64,000 nt of DNA from the NCBI RefSeq assembly GCF_010384365.1, contig NZ_CP048397.1, positions 1,054,001 through 1,118,000 on the forward strand, read 5' to 3'. This document shows positions 26,308 to 33,996 of the stretch, one piece after another. The stretch's first letter is position 1. Every line of letters begins with the position of its first letter. The notes under the pieces were generated by a model. That model had not been told where the DNA came from. It made no database searches and saw only the letters and a program-made list of their open reading frames with translations. Position numbers and translations under genes: made by a program. The DNA is from Streptomyces sp. S4.7 (GTDB lineage: Bacteria; Actinomycetota; Actinomycetes; Streptomycetales; Streptomycetaceae).

Positions 26308-27801
26308 TCAGCCGGCGGTGCGGTTGACGAAGAAGGGTGTCTTGCCCCGTGCCGTGTGGTGGAACTCGGAGCTGTCGACCCGCTCCAGCGTCAGCCCGCG
26401 GTACAGCGGCGCGGTGAAGACCCTCCCCATGTGGTAGGCGCCGTGCAGCGCGGCGACGGCGTCCTCGGTCGTGACCGAGGGCGGCGTACGTTCCGAGACC
26501 AGCAGCCGGATCGAGAAGCCCGGATCGTGCTGGGTCACCTGGAACTGGCAGTCGGCCGGGTCGCTGATGCCCAGCGTGGCCAGCTGCTCCATCACCAGAT
26601 CACGGGAGATGGTGGTGCTGTCGACATTCATGGACATGCCCACCCGGCCCGTGAGGGTCAGCTGCCGCGCGGCGCTGCCGCACAGACAGGGGCGGGTCTC
26701 GATGAATCCCTCGTCGCCGATCCGGTAGCGCAGCAGCGGCATACCGGAGTCGGTGAGCATCGTGACGACCACCTCGCCGATCCGGCCGTCGGGCTGTATC
26801 CGCTCGGCGTCCGTGTCGACCACCTCGACCACCAGCACGTCCTCGTGCAGATGGTGGGTCGAACCGCTCTGGTAGGTGCACTGGTAGCCGACCGGCCCGG
26901 TCTCGCTGGTGGAGTACGAGAACGACCGCACCCGCAGATCGGGCCGGGCGTCCGCGAGTTGACGCTCCCGGCTCTCACCGAGGATCTCCCCGATGTACAG
27001 CAGACTGTCCACACCGCGCAGGAGTTCACGTGTCGCGTCGCCGGTCAGCAGCCCCGTCCCCGCCGAGGGTGAGCAGACGACCGCGTCCACCTGGTTCTCG
27101 CGGAGCAGCTGAGCCGTCTCCGGGGAGGCGAGGGCGCTGCTGCCCATGGGGAAGGACATGGCCGGCAGCAGCTCCGTGACCTCCTGGGCGAAGGTGAACG
27201 CGCCGTTCAGCTCGCCCGGGTAGAGGAAGTTGGCGATACGGCGGGGATGCGGTCGCAGCGCGCTGCGCACCCCGCGCGCGCCGAGAGCCGACACCCGGCG
27301 GCTGAACTCCCACGAGTGGTAGATCATCTTGCGCCGTCCCGATGTACCGCTGGAGCGCAGGACGAGCCCGGAGCGGCCGTCGCCGAGCACCAGATTCTCC
27401 GAGGCGGGCGGACAGGACGCCTGGAGATCGGCCGGTGAGAACAGGGGGAGTTTGAGCAGATCGCGCGGCACCCGCACGTCGAGCGCGCCGGGCCAGCAGG
27501 CGGCCACCGCCGGATTCCTCTTCAGGGCCTCCACCGTGCGGGCGAGATTGCGCTGCTGCATTTCCTCGAGCTGCGCCCGCGTCAGAATGTCGAGATTCTC
27601 TGCCAGTTCAATCTTTGACGACTCACCGGCACGCGCCTCGCTGTGGTGCGAGGTCGGATACATTTCCCCCAGCACGATTTCCTCACTTGGTCCACTGTTC
27701 AACAGATTCACCTGTCCGCACCACTCGACCGAGGCATGCTTTTCGGCCATTGCGTCGCTGTCGCCGGGCTGGAAATAGTTAAATTCCGATTGCTTCCGCA
27801 T
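26308..27801 (-). CDS. Phenylacetate-CoA ligase-like adenylate-forming enzyme (PaaK-like)
   Basis: This is an ANL-superfamily ligase that activates a carboxylic acid as adenylate and usually transfers it to CoA. It has about 497 aa. The adenylate P-loop RSSGTSGRRKM (about residues 149-159), YSTSETGPVGYQC and YRIGDEGFIETRPCLCGS are PaaK-type motifs. The C-terminal lid ends with HTARGKTPFFV, containing the conserved GK lysine. An N-terminal extension of about 90 residues precedes the usual start of similarity. ATG 27801 was chosen because it lies 17 bases after the dpgD stop. It sits between dpgD and the oxoamine synthase. It could make the acyl-CoA for the synthase or activate an aryl acid. 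Confidence 0.83.
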   Translation of the reverse strand: MRKQSEFNYFQPGDSDAMAEKHASVEWCGQVNLLNSGPSEEIVLGEMYPTSHHSEARAGESSKIELAENLDILTRAQLEEMQQRNLARTVEALKRNPAVAACWPGALDVRVPRDLLKLPLFSPADLQASCPPASENLVLGDGRSGLVLRSSGTSGRRKMIYHSWEFSRRVSALGARGVRSALRPHPRRIANFLYPGELNGAFTFAQEVTELLPAMSFPMGSSALASPETAQLLRENQVDAVVCSPSAGTGLLTGDATRELLRGVDSLLYIGEILGESRERQLADARPDLRVRSFSYSTSETGPVGYQCTYQSGSTHHLHEDVLVVEVVDTDAERIQPDGRIGEVVVTMLTDSGMPLLRYRIGDEGFIETRPCLCGSAARQLTLTGRVGMSMNVDSTTISRDLVMEQLATLGISDPADCQFQVTQHDPGFSIRLLVSERTPPSVTTEDAVAALHGAYHMGRVFTAPLYRGLTLERVDSSEFHHTARGKTPFFVNRTAG

Positions 27802-27818
27802 ATGCCCCGACGCGCCCG

Positions 27819-28670
27819 TCACGGCGGTACGTTCGCTGCCGCGGGCCGATTCCCCTTCCGGTCCGCGGTCCCGTATCCGGGCCACTCCGGCGGGCGGCGG
27901 CCGTTGAACGCGGCGACGCCCTCCGCCCAGTCGGCCGAGAAGGCGACCGTGTGCCAGGCGGCGTCCTCGACTTCGAGCCCCGCCGCCAGATCCCGGCCCT
28001 GCCCCAGTCGCAGCGCGCGCTTGGCGGCACGCAGCGCCACAGGCGAGTTGGCCGCGTAGGTACGCGCGAGGTCGAGAGCCGTGGCGCGGACCGCGCCGGC
28101 GGGCGCGAGGACGTCCACCAGCCCGAGGTCGCGTGCCTCGGTGGCCGGTACCCGTCGCCCGCTGAAGATCAGCTGGGCCGCGACGGCCGCCCCGACCCTG
28201 CGGGGCAGCAACTGCGTACCGCCGCCGCCCGGAATGACCCCGACCGTGGTCTCGGGCAGCCCCACGGTCGCGCCGGGGTCCGCCACGATGACGTCGCAGG
28301 ACAGCGCGATCTCGTAACCACCGCCCAGCGCGTAGCCCTGAACAGCGGCGACGACCGGCATGGGCAGCGCCAGTACGCCCGCGTACGCCGCCCGGCTGCC
28401 CGGCCGCGCCGCGGCCCGGTCGGCCTCGGTGTAGCCGGCACGTTCCTTGAGATCGGCACCCACGCAGAAGGCGCGTTCACAGCGGGAGGTGATGACGGTG
28501 ACGCCGACGGAGAGGTCATGTCCGAGATCAGCCGTCGCGTCGGCCAGCGCGGCGCCGAAGTCGGCGGAAACCGCGTTCATGCGTTCTGGCCGATTCAGGA
28601 CCAGTTCGGCGATCCGGCCGTTGTGTGTGCGGTGAACGAGAATGTACTCTCCGTAGCGCAGTTCGGACAT
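27819..28670 (-). CDS. dpgD: Enoyl-CoA hydratase DpgD
   Basis: This is a crotonase-fold hydratase/isomerase of 283 aa. It acts with DpgB in the dehydration and aromatisation steps toward 3,5-dihydroxyphenylacetyl-CoA. Typical motifs are LNRPERMNAVS, FCVGADLKERAGYT, the oxyanion segment VQGYALGGGYEIALSCD and GLPETTVGVIPGGGGTQLLPR with the catalytic Glu/Gly pair. The start is ATG 28670 with AGGG just upstream; GTG 28673 is adjacent. It is the first gene of the minus-strand biosynthetic run and directly faces the divergent regulator. On its own it could be a fatty-acid hydratase; context makes DpgD likely. Confidence 0.85.
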   Translation of the reverse strand: MSELRYGEYILVHRTHNGRIAELVLNRPERMNAVSADFGAALADATADLGHDLSVGVTVITSRCERAFCVGADLKERAGYTEADRAAARPGSRAAYAGVLALPMPVVAAVQGYALGGGYEIALSCDVIVADPGATVGLPETTVGVIPGGGGTQLLPRRVGAAVAAQLIFSGRRVPATEARDLGLVDVLAPAGAVRATALDLARTYAANSPVALRAAKRALRLGQGRDLAAGLEVEDAAWHTVAFSADWAEGVAAFNGRRPPEWPGYGTADRKGNRPAAANVPP

Positions 28671-28809
28671 CACGCCCTGCCCGGTCCGGGATCAGGGCCG
28701 ATGTCCGCCATCGACGGTGAGCACACCGCCCCACGGTGAATTTCGGCCACGGTCGAATATGACACGGCTGGACATGTGATTGCGCGCAGCACGACTCGCT
28801 TCTCCCCCG

Positions 28810-28836
28810 ACGTAATCAGTGCCTGATACGACGTAA
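28810..28836. promoter_or_regulatory. Operator-like inverted repeat in the dpg divergent promoter
   Basis: ATCAG-TGC-CTGAT (28815-28827) is bracketed by two direct copies of the octamer CGACGTAA, at 28809-28816 and 28829-28836. It lies in the roughly 300-bp, comparatively AT-rich gap between dpgD and the LuxR-type regulator. A related CGTCGTAAT lies near 28877. The gap holds no convincing gene. Binding by the adjacent regulator is inferred. Confidence 0.45.
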
Positions 28837-28971
28837 ATCTGCCATCTGCCGAGAGGGGGCCGCCAGTGCGCATGCACGTCGTAATGCCGCCAGGCGAGAA
28901 TGCGACGGGCCGAAAACCCGCCAAATTGCCTGAACGGATTAATCTGGAATTTTCGGACATGAGGTAGTGCA

Positions 28972-29979
28972 GTGAATATGCCAGCTCACCATGTTGATCG
29001 CTCCCCGCTCCCGATAGACGAGGAGATCACCTCGGCCTACGCATTCCTCTGCGGTTCGGGGAACGCGTCCGTCGAACAGATCGCCGCCGCGCTGGAAATC
29101 GGAATCGAACGAGCGCGGCAATTGGTCGGCCGCCTCACGGAGTTACATCTGATCGATTCCGCCGGGGACGGCACGTACACACCGGGATCGCCCCGGGCGC
29201 TCGGCGCCGGCGTCATCGCCCCCGCCATCAGGGAGCTGGAGAGCGGCCAGCAGCAGATCATCAGGATGATGACGGAGCTGGACGCCCTCACCAAGATCTA
29301 CGAGCGGAGTCCAGCCGAGCGGCTGCGCCGTCCCCGGATCGAGATCCTGCCCGAGGTCACCGCCGTACGGGCGGTCCTGACCGAACTCTCGGCAGGGGCT
29401 CGGACGGAGATCCTCACCTCCCAGCCGGGCGGCGCCCGCCCCGCCGATGTGCTGCGCGAGTCCCTCGAACGGACGGAAGCGGTGCTGAGCCGCGGCATCA
29501 CCATGCGCACCGTCTACCAGTACACCGCCCAGTTCTCACAGGTCACGGTGGACTACGTCCGCCATGTGACGGAGCGGGGCGTCGAAGTGCGCATGCTCGG
29601 CGACGCCTTGATGCGGATGATCATCTTCGACCGGGAGATCGCCGTCCTGCCGCAGTACGACCGGGACGGTGCCGTGGTCGTCAGCGACCGGAGCATCGTG
29701 GACTTCGCCGTGCAGGCGTTCGAACGCGCCTGGCCGGTGGCGAGGCCGTTCCCCGTCTCGTACGACCGGGGCCAGGTCAAGAGCACCTCGGTCGAAATCC
29801 AGCTCTCCATCTCACGGTTGCTGGTGGAAGGGCTGGAGGACAAGGTGATCGCCCGCCGCATGGGCATGTCGCTGCGGACCTGCCAGCGCCACATCTCGGA
29901 GATCATGTCGCGCATCGGGGCCCGCAACCGGATGCACGCGGGCTATCTCCTGGGGAAGCTGATCGACAGTCAGAACTGA
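28972..29979 (+). CDS. LuxR-type cluster-situated regulator with a TTA codon
   Basis: This is a DNA-binding activator candidate of 335 aa. The N-terminus has a winged-helix, TrmB-like segment (residues about 20-60, ASVEQIAAALEIGIERARQLV). The middle resembles a phospholipase D-like/TrmB effector region. The C-terminus has a LuxR helix-turn-helix (about 275-325, LLVEGLEDKVIARRMGMSLRTCQRHISEIMSRIG). The start is GTG 28972 with GAGG seven bases upstream. Codon 58 is TTA (29143-29145), a codon that in Streptomyces depends on the developmental tRNA encoded by bldA. It faces the biosynthetic run and converges on the MFS gene with a 21-bp gap. It is probably the pathway-specific switch. Confidence 0.88.
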   Translation: MNMPAHHVDRSPLPIDEEITSAYAFLCGSGNASVEQIAAALEIGIERARQLVGRLTELHLIDSAGDGTYTPGSPRALGAGVIAPAIRELESGQQQIIRMMTELDALTKIYERSPAERLRRPRIEILPEVTAVRAVLTELSAGARTEILTSQPGGARPADVLRESLERTEAVLSRGITMRTVYQYTAQFSQVTVDYVRHVTERGVEVRMLGDALMRMIIFDREIAVLPQYDRDGAVVVSDRSIVDFAVQAFERAWPVARPFPVSYDRGQVKSTSVEIQLSISRLLVEGLEDKVIARRMGMSLRTCQRHISEIMSRIGARNRMHAGYLLGKLIDSQN

Positions 29980-30000
29980 CCGGGCACCGGAGCTCCACGC

Positions 30001-31332
30001 TCAGGACAGGTCCCGGGCGGACGAGGCTCCGGGCGAGGCGTCCGGCGAGTCGTCGGGTGAGCCGTCCGGGGAACCATCGGCGGAACCGCCGGGCGCGACC
30101 TCGCGCGTGGCCTTGGCAGCGCCCGAGGGCACGACGTACCGGGTGACGGCGAGACCGCCCACGAGCAGCACCAGCCCCGCCAGCACACCCACCCCCATGC
30201 CGAAGTGGGCCGGCTGCGGCAGCCAGGACGCGGAGGTGCTGACCGCGAGCCCGGCCGCCATGTTCCCGCAGATCTCACCGATGGCCGTGACCAGGCTGAC
30301 GAGGCCGATGACATCCGTCAGCCGTGTCTGCGGCACCGTGTCCGCCGCCTCCACCTGGATCTTCGGGAAGGCCAGGCACTCCGCGACGGCGAACAGCGTC
30401 AGCCCCGCGAGGATGAGCGTCAGACTGCCGCTGAAGGAGAGCACGAGCCCCGTGCCCCCGCCCACCGCGACGATCAGATACAGCGCGCGGCGCCTCAGCC
30501 GGGTGAAGAACGGCAGGAGCGCCAGCTGGATGGCGATGATCGCCAGCGGCTGGAAGCTGAGGAACAGCGTCCGGTGCTCCGCCTGGGCGGGGTTGACCAC
30601 CTCGTACAGCAGGATCATCGCGTAGAGGAACCCCATCGCGAAGTAGATCGCGAAGGTGTAGCCGAGCACCACCGCCACCGCGGGCGTCCTGAGGACGGTG
30701 AGCCGTCCGCGCAGCCCGTTCGCACCCCGGGGCGGCAGCGCGAAGTCGAGCCCCCGGGCGAGGAGTCCGACGGTGATCCCGATCACCGTCTCGACGACGG
30801 CCAGGACGAGCAGCGCGGGAACCCCGGCCCGTCCGACCGGCCCCGCCGCGAGCGGCGCCAGCACATAGGCGGTGTTCAGCAGGATGAAGAAGACCTGGAA
30901 GACCTGGCTGCGGCGGTCGTCGGTCGCCGCGGCGACCAACAGGGAACGCACCGCGGGGCGTGAGATGCCCACGCCGAGACCGGCCAGCACCGCGAAGAGA
31001 TACAGCGCCGGAGCCGAGGTGCTGACGGCGACGGTGACGAATCCGGCGGCCTTCAGCGACGAGGCGATCGTCAGGACCCAGGCCGGATGGACCCGGCTGA
31101 ACGCGATCGGCGTGACCAGCGCGCCGACCAGGGCCGAGCCGACATGCACGGACAGCGCGAAGGAGAAGACGGACGGCTCGATCCGCCCGCCGTGCAGGAC
31201 CGCCACCGGAAGCAGCGTGAGCACCATCGCCAGACCGAAGTTGGACAGCAGGGTGAAACCCAGCCCCGCTCCCACGGCCCGGGGGTACCAGCCCGCCTTC
31301 GGCGTGCCCGTCTCGGTGGCCGTTCCCGTCAT
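30001..31332 (-). CDS. MFS transporter, probable product exporter of the dpg locus
   Basis: This is an integral membrane protein of 443 aa with about 12 hydrophobic helices. The MFS pattern includes GLGFTLLSNFGLAMVLTLLPVAVL (helix 1) and the cytoplasmic loop between the two halves. The C-terminal 40 residues are a Ser/Asp/Pro-rich tail (GSPDGSPDDSPDASPG). The start ATG 31332 overlaps the ATP-grasp ligase stop (ATGA), so the pair is co-translated. Export of, or self-resistance to, the locus product is the likely role; the substrate is unknown. Confidence 0.85.
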   Translation of the reverse strand: MTGTATETGTPKAGWYPRAVGAGLGFTLLSNFGLAMVLTLLPVAVLHGGRIEPSVFSFALSVHVGSALVGALVTPIAFSRVHPAWVLTIASSLKAAGFVTVAVSTSAPALYLFAVLAGLGVGISRPAVRSLLVAAATDDRRSQVFQVFFILLNTAYVLAPLAAGPVGRAGVPALLVLAVVETVIGITVGLLARGLDFALPPRGANGLRGRLTVLRTPAVAVVLGYTFAIYFAMGFLYAMILLYEVVNPAQAEHRTLFLSFQPLAIIAIQLALLPFFTRLRRRALYLIVAVGGGTGLVLSFSGSLTLILAGLTLFAVAECLAFPKIQVEAADTVPQTRLTDVIGLVSLVTAIGEICGNMAAGLAVSTSASWLPQPAHFGMGVGVLAGLVLLVGGLAVTRYVVPSGAAKATREVAPGGSADGSPDGSPDDSPDASPGASSARDLS

Positions 31333-32327
31333 GCGCTGTGCGCCGGGGCGGGCTCGGACAGCAGCCGGCCGACCCACGGGAAGAACGCGTCGGCCAACTG
31401 CGACCGGGCGGGCTCGGGCATCGAGGAGAACTCCGCCATGGCGGTGCCCCACTCGCCGAGCACCGGCCCGTCGTCGGTCAGCAGCCAGTCCACACAGAGA
31501 TATCCGGCCTGGAGATCCGCGACGATCCGCTCCACGTCACCGAGCACGGTCGCCACGTCCGGGTTGGCGCTCGAACTGCCGCCCTGGGTGATGTTGGCGA
31601 GGTACGCGCCCTCCGCCGGGCTGCGCAGCATGCTCGCGGCGAACTTCCCGTCGACCATCGCCACCCGCAGATCACCCTTGTTGGGCAGGTACTCCTGCAC
31701 GATGTAGCTCTGCCCGGTCTGGGACGCGATGTCGACGGCGGCCCGCAACTGCTCGTAGCTGTCCAGCTTCAGCACACCGAAGCCGATGCCCATCTCGCGC
31801 GCCTTGAGGATGTACGGCCCCTCGCCGATCTCCTTGCGGACGACGTCGAGCCCCTTGCGCGCGTAGCGCCCGAAGGGCAGCGCCACCGTCTTCGGCACCC
31901 GCACCCCGAGCGTCGACGCACGGGCCAGGATCGCCAGCTTGTCGCGCTCCAGGCATTCCGGCCCCACGAGCGAGCGGTTGAGCAGGACGGAGTCGCTGGC
32001 GTCGATGGCCCGGTAGATGCCCCGCAGGAAATGAGTGGCCTGCGGGTCGCCGCTCACATCGTCCACGATGTACGCCTGCCGCGTCCGGAGCAGATCCACC
32101 CCGTCGTGCCACAGCCGGGGGCGCTCGTCGCACGCGGGCACGAGCTCGTTCGCGCTGATGAACCGGAAGGCGAATCCGTGCCTCGCGCAGGGCTCCGCCC
32201 AGCGCTCCGTCATCTGCTCGGTGATCTTGTCCACATACTCCGGCAGAAAGTCGTCCGGATGGCAGATCCACGTCACCAGGCGCTCATTCGCCACGATCGC
32301 AACTCCTACGAGAGACCTCATCGGCAT
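31329..32327 (-). CDS. ATP-grasp ligase (RimK-like)
   Basis: This is a carboxylate-amine ligase of about 332 aa. ATP-grasp enzymes activate a carboxylate as acyl-phosphate and form an amide or peptide bond. Visible features are LARASTLGVRVPKTVALPFG (start of the grasp domain), ILKAREMGIGFGV (ATP-binding Lys), YIVQEYLPNKGDLRVAMVDGK (adenine-binding Glu and the RV strand), and the metal-binding end CVDWLLTDDGPVLGEWGTAM. Two starts are plausible: ATG 32327 behind GGGGG, or GTG 32294 with AGGAG eight bases upstream. It is coupled to the MFS exporter. In the absence of any peptide synthetase nearby, it is the best candidate for joining DPG to another residue. The substrates are inferred, not shown. 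Confidence 0.83.
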   Translation of the reverse strand: MPMRSLVGVAIVANERLVTWICHPDDFLPEYVDKITEQMTERWAEPCARHGFAFRFISANELVPACDERPRLWHDGVDLLRTRQAYIVDDVSGDPQATHFLRGIYRAIDASDSVLLNRSLVGPECLERDKLAILARASTLGVRVPKTVALPFGRYARKGLDVVRKEIGEGPYILKAREMGIGFGVLKLDSYEQLRAAVDIASQTGQSYIVQEYLPNKGDLRVAMVDGKFAASMLRSPAEGAYLANITQGGSSSANPDVATVLGDVERIVADLQAGYLCVDWLLTDDGPVLGEWGTAMAEFSSMPEPARSQLADAFFPWVGRLLSEPAPAHSA

Positions 32328-32479
32328 GTGACGGCACCCCCGCGACCCACTCCGACCGCTGCACCGACGACGTCTCACTCTTTCAGGATTCCGGCCGGCC
32401 TCCCGTCCCTCCGGGGGCTCGGATCTTCGCCTTGCGCCGATGCGACAGGGGTGCGGGGCGGCCGGCCTCGCGACGGGCC

Positions 32480-33913
32480 TCAGGCCGTGCGCCGCAGCAG
32501 CGCCAGATACATCGCGTCCGTGCCGTGGACATGCGGCCACAGCTGGACGTCGGGGCCCTCCCCCAGCGCTGCGACGCCGGGCATCAGCGGCCGGGCGTCG
32601 ACCCATTCGGCCTCGGCGGCGGGGCCGCCCCTGCCCTTGAGCACGTCCTCGACCACGACGCGCGTCTCGGCCAGGTGCGGGGAGCACGTGGCGTAGCCGA
32701 CCACTCCGCCCACCCGCACGGCCTTCAGCGCCTCGCGCAGCAGTGACCGCTGGAGTGGCGCGAAGCCCTCCAGGTCCTCGGGACGACGGCGCCAGCGCGC
32801 CTCGGGGCGGCGGCGCAGGGCGCCGAGGCCGGTGCACGGGACGTCGACCAGGACGCGGTCGAAGACTCCGGGCCGCCACGGCGGGCGGGTGCCGTCGGCG
32901 GTGATCACCTGGTACGGGCCGGGGTTGCCCGCGAGCGCGCGCTCGACCAGGCGCGCGCGGTGCGGCTGCTTCTCGGAGGCGAGCAGCCGCGCGCCCCGCT
33001 CGGCGGCCAGCGCGGCCAGCAGCGCCGCTTTGCCGCCGGGGCCCGCGCAGCCGTCGAGCCACCGGCTGTCGGTGCCTTCCAGCGGCGCGTTGGCGAGCGC
33101 CACGGCGACGAGCTGGCTGCCCTCGTCCTGGACTCCGGCCCGGCCTTCGCGTACGGCGTCGATGGCGCCCGGTTCGCCGCCCTCGGTGAGCCGGACCGCG
33201 TACGGGGACCAGCGTCCCGGCAGTCCGGACTCCTCGCCCAGTGTGTCGAGGAGTGCGTCGGCCGAGACCCGTCCGGGGCGCGCGACGAGCGTCACCTCCG
33301 GGCGTTCGTTGTCTGCTTCGAGCAGGTCCTCGATGCCGGCCCGGCCGCCCCCGAGCGCGTCCCAGAGCGCGGAGACGATCCAGCGGGGATGGGAGTGGAC
33401 GACGGCGAGGTGGTCCTCGGCGTCCTCGTCGTACGGCGGTGCGACCCGCTCCACCCAGGCGTCGAGGCCGTCCTTGGAGATCTTCCGCAGCACGGCGTTG
33501 ACGAACTTCGCGCGGCCGTCGCCGAGCACGACGCGGGCGAGCTCCACACTCGCCGACACGGCGGCGTGCGTGGGGATCCGGGTGCCGAGCAACTGGTGCG
33601 CGCCGAGGGCCAGTACGTCGAGCACTGGCGGGTCGACCTGGCGCAGCGGGCGGTCGATGCAGGCGGAGATGATCGCGTCGTACGTGCCCTGGCGGCGGAG
33701 CGTGCCGTAGACCAGTTCGGTCGCGAGCGCCGCGTCGCGGTTGTCGAAGTCACCCGCCTCCCTGGCCTTCTTGAGGAGGGGCGGGAGGACGAGGTTGGCG
33801 TAGGCGGCGCGTTCGTCGACGGCCCGCAACGCCTCGAAGGCGAGGATCCGCACGGGATCCTTCTTGGGACGGCGGTAGGTCTTGGAGGGACGGCGACGTG
33901 CCTGCTCGTTCAA
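32480..33913 (-). CDS. rsmB: 16S rRNA (cytosine-967-C5) methyltransferase
   Basis: This enzyme methylates C967 of 16S rRNA with SAM. It has 477 aa. The N-terminal NusB-like RNA-binding domain (residues about 15-165) is followed by the Rossmann methyltransferase with GAGVQDEGSQLVAVALA-type entry, DGCAGPGGKAALL (SAM loop), VDVPCTGLGALRRRPEARW (catalytic PC motif) and GVVGYATCSPHLAET (second catalytic Cys). The start is TTG 33913 with GGAG upstream, giving the usual MNEQARRRP-type N-terminus; the longer reading to 33994 is not homologous. It sits next to fmt, as in other actinobacteria. Confidence 0.96.
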   Translation of the reverse strand: MNEQARRRPSKTYRRPKKDPVRILAFEALRAVDERAAYANLVLPPLLKKAREAGDFDNRDAALATELVYGTLRRQGTYDAIISACIDRPLRQVDPPVLDVLALGAHQLLGTRIPTHAAVSASVELARVVLGDGRAKFVNAVLRKISKDGLDAWVERVAPPYDEDAEDHLAVVHSHPRWIVSALWDALGGGRAGIEDLLEADNERPEVTLVARPGRVSADALLDTLGEESGLPGRWSPYAVRLTEGGEPGAIDAVREGRAGVQDEGSQLVAVALANAPLEGTDSRWLDGCAGPGGKAALLAALAAERGARLLASEKQPHRARLVERALAGNPGPYQVITADGTRPPWRPGVFDRVLVDVPCTGLGALRRRPEARWRRRPEDLEGFAPLQRSLLREALKAVRVGGVVGYATCSPHLAETRVVVEDVLKGRGGPAAEAEWVDARPLMPGVAALGEGPDVQLWPHVHGTDAMYLALLRRTA

Positions 33914-33996
33914 AGGTGCTCCGCAGTTGAAAAGGTGCTCCGCAACAGTGCCGCGCGTGAGGGTGCCGTGGTACCGCGCGTGGCGGTGGGACACCC

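Noticed and set aside
26308-27801. PaaK-like protein as an NRPS adenylation domain
   Set aside because: The motifs (SSGTSGRRK, SETGPVGYQC, terminal RGK) are of the phenylacetate-CoA ligase group, and no carrier domain is attached or adjacent.
28670-28960. 96-codon minus-strand frame in the dpg divergent promoter, considered as a precursor peptide or leader
   Set aside because: No ribosome site precedes it, it overlaps the dpgD start region, and its composition matches non-coding DNA. It has no leader/core pattern of a ribosomal peptide.
20011-32327. Glycopeptide or feglymycin-type NRPS cluster
   Set aside because: DPG genes are present, but no adenylation, condensation, carrier or thioesterase domain, no P450 cross-linking enzymes and no halogenase are found in the window.
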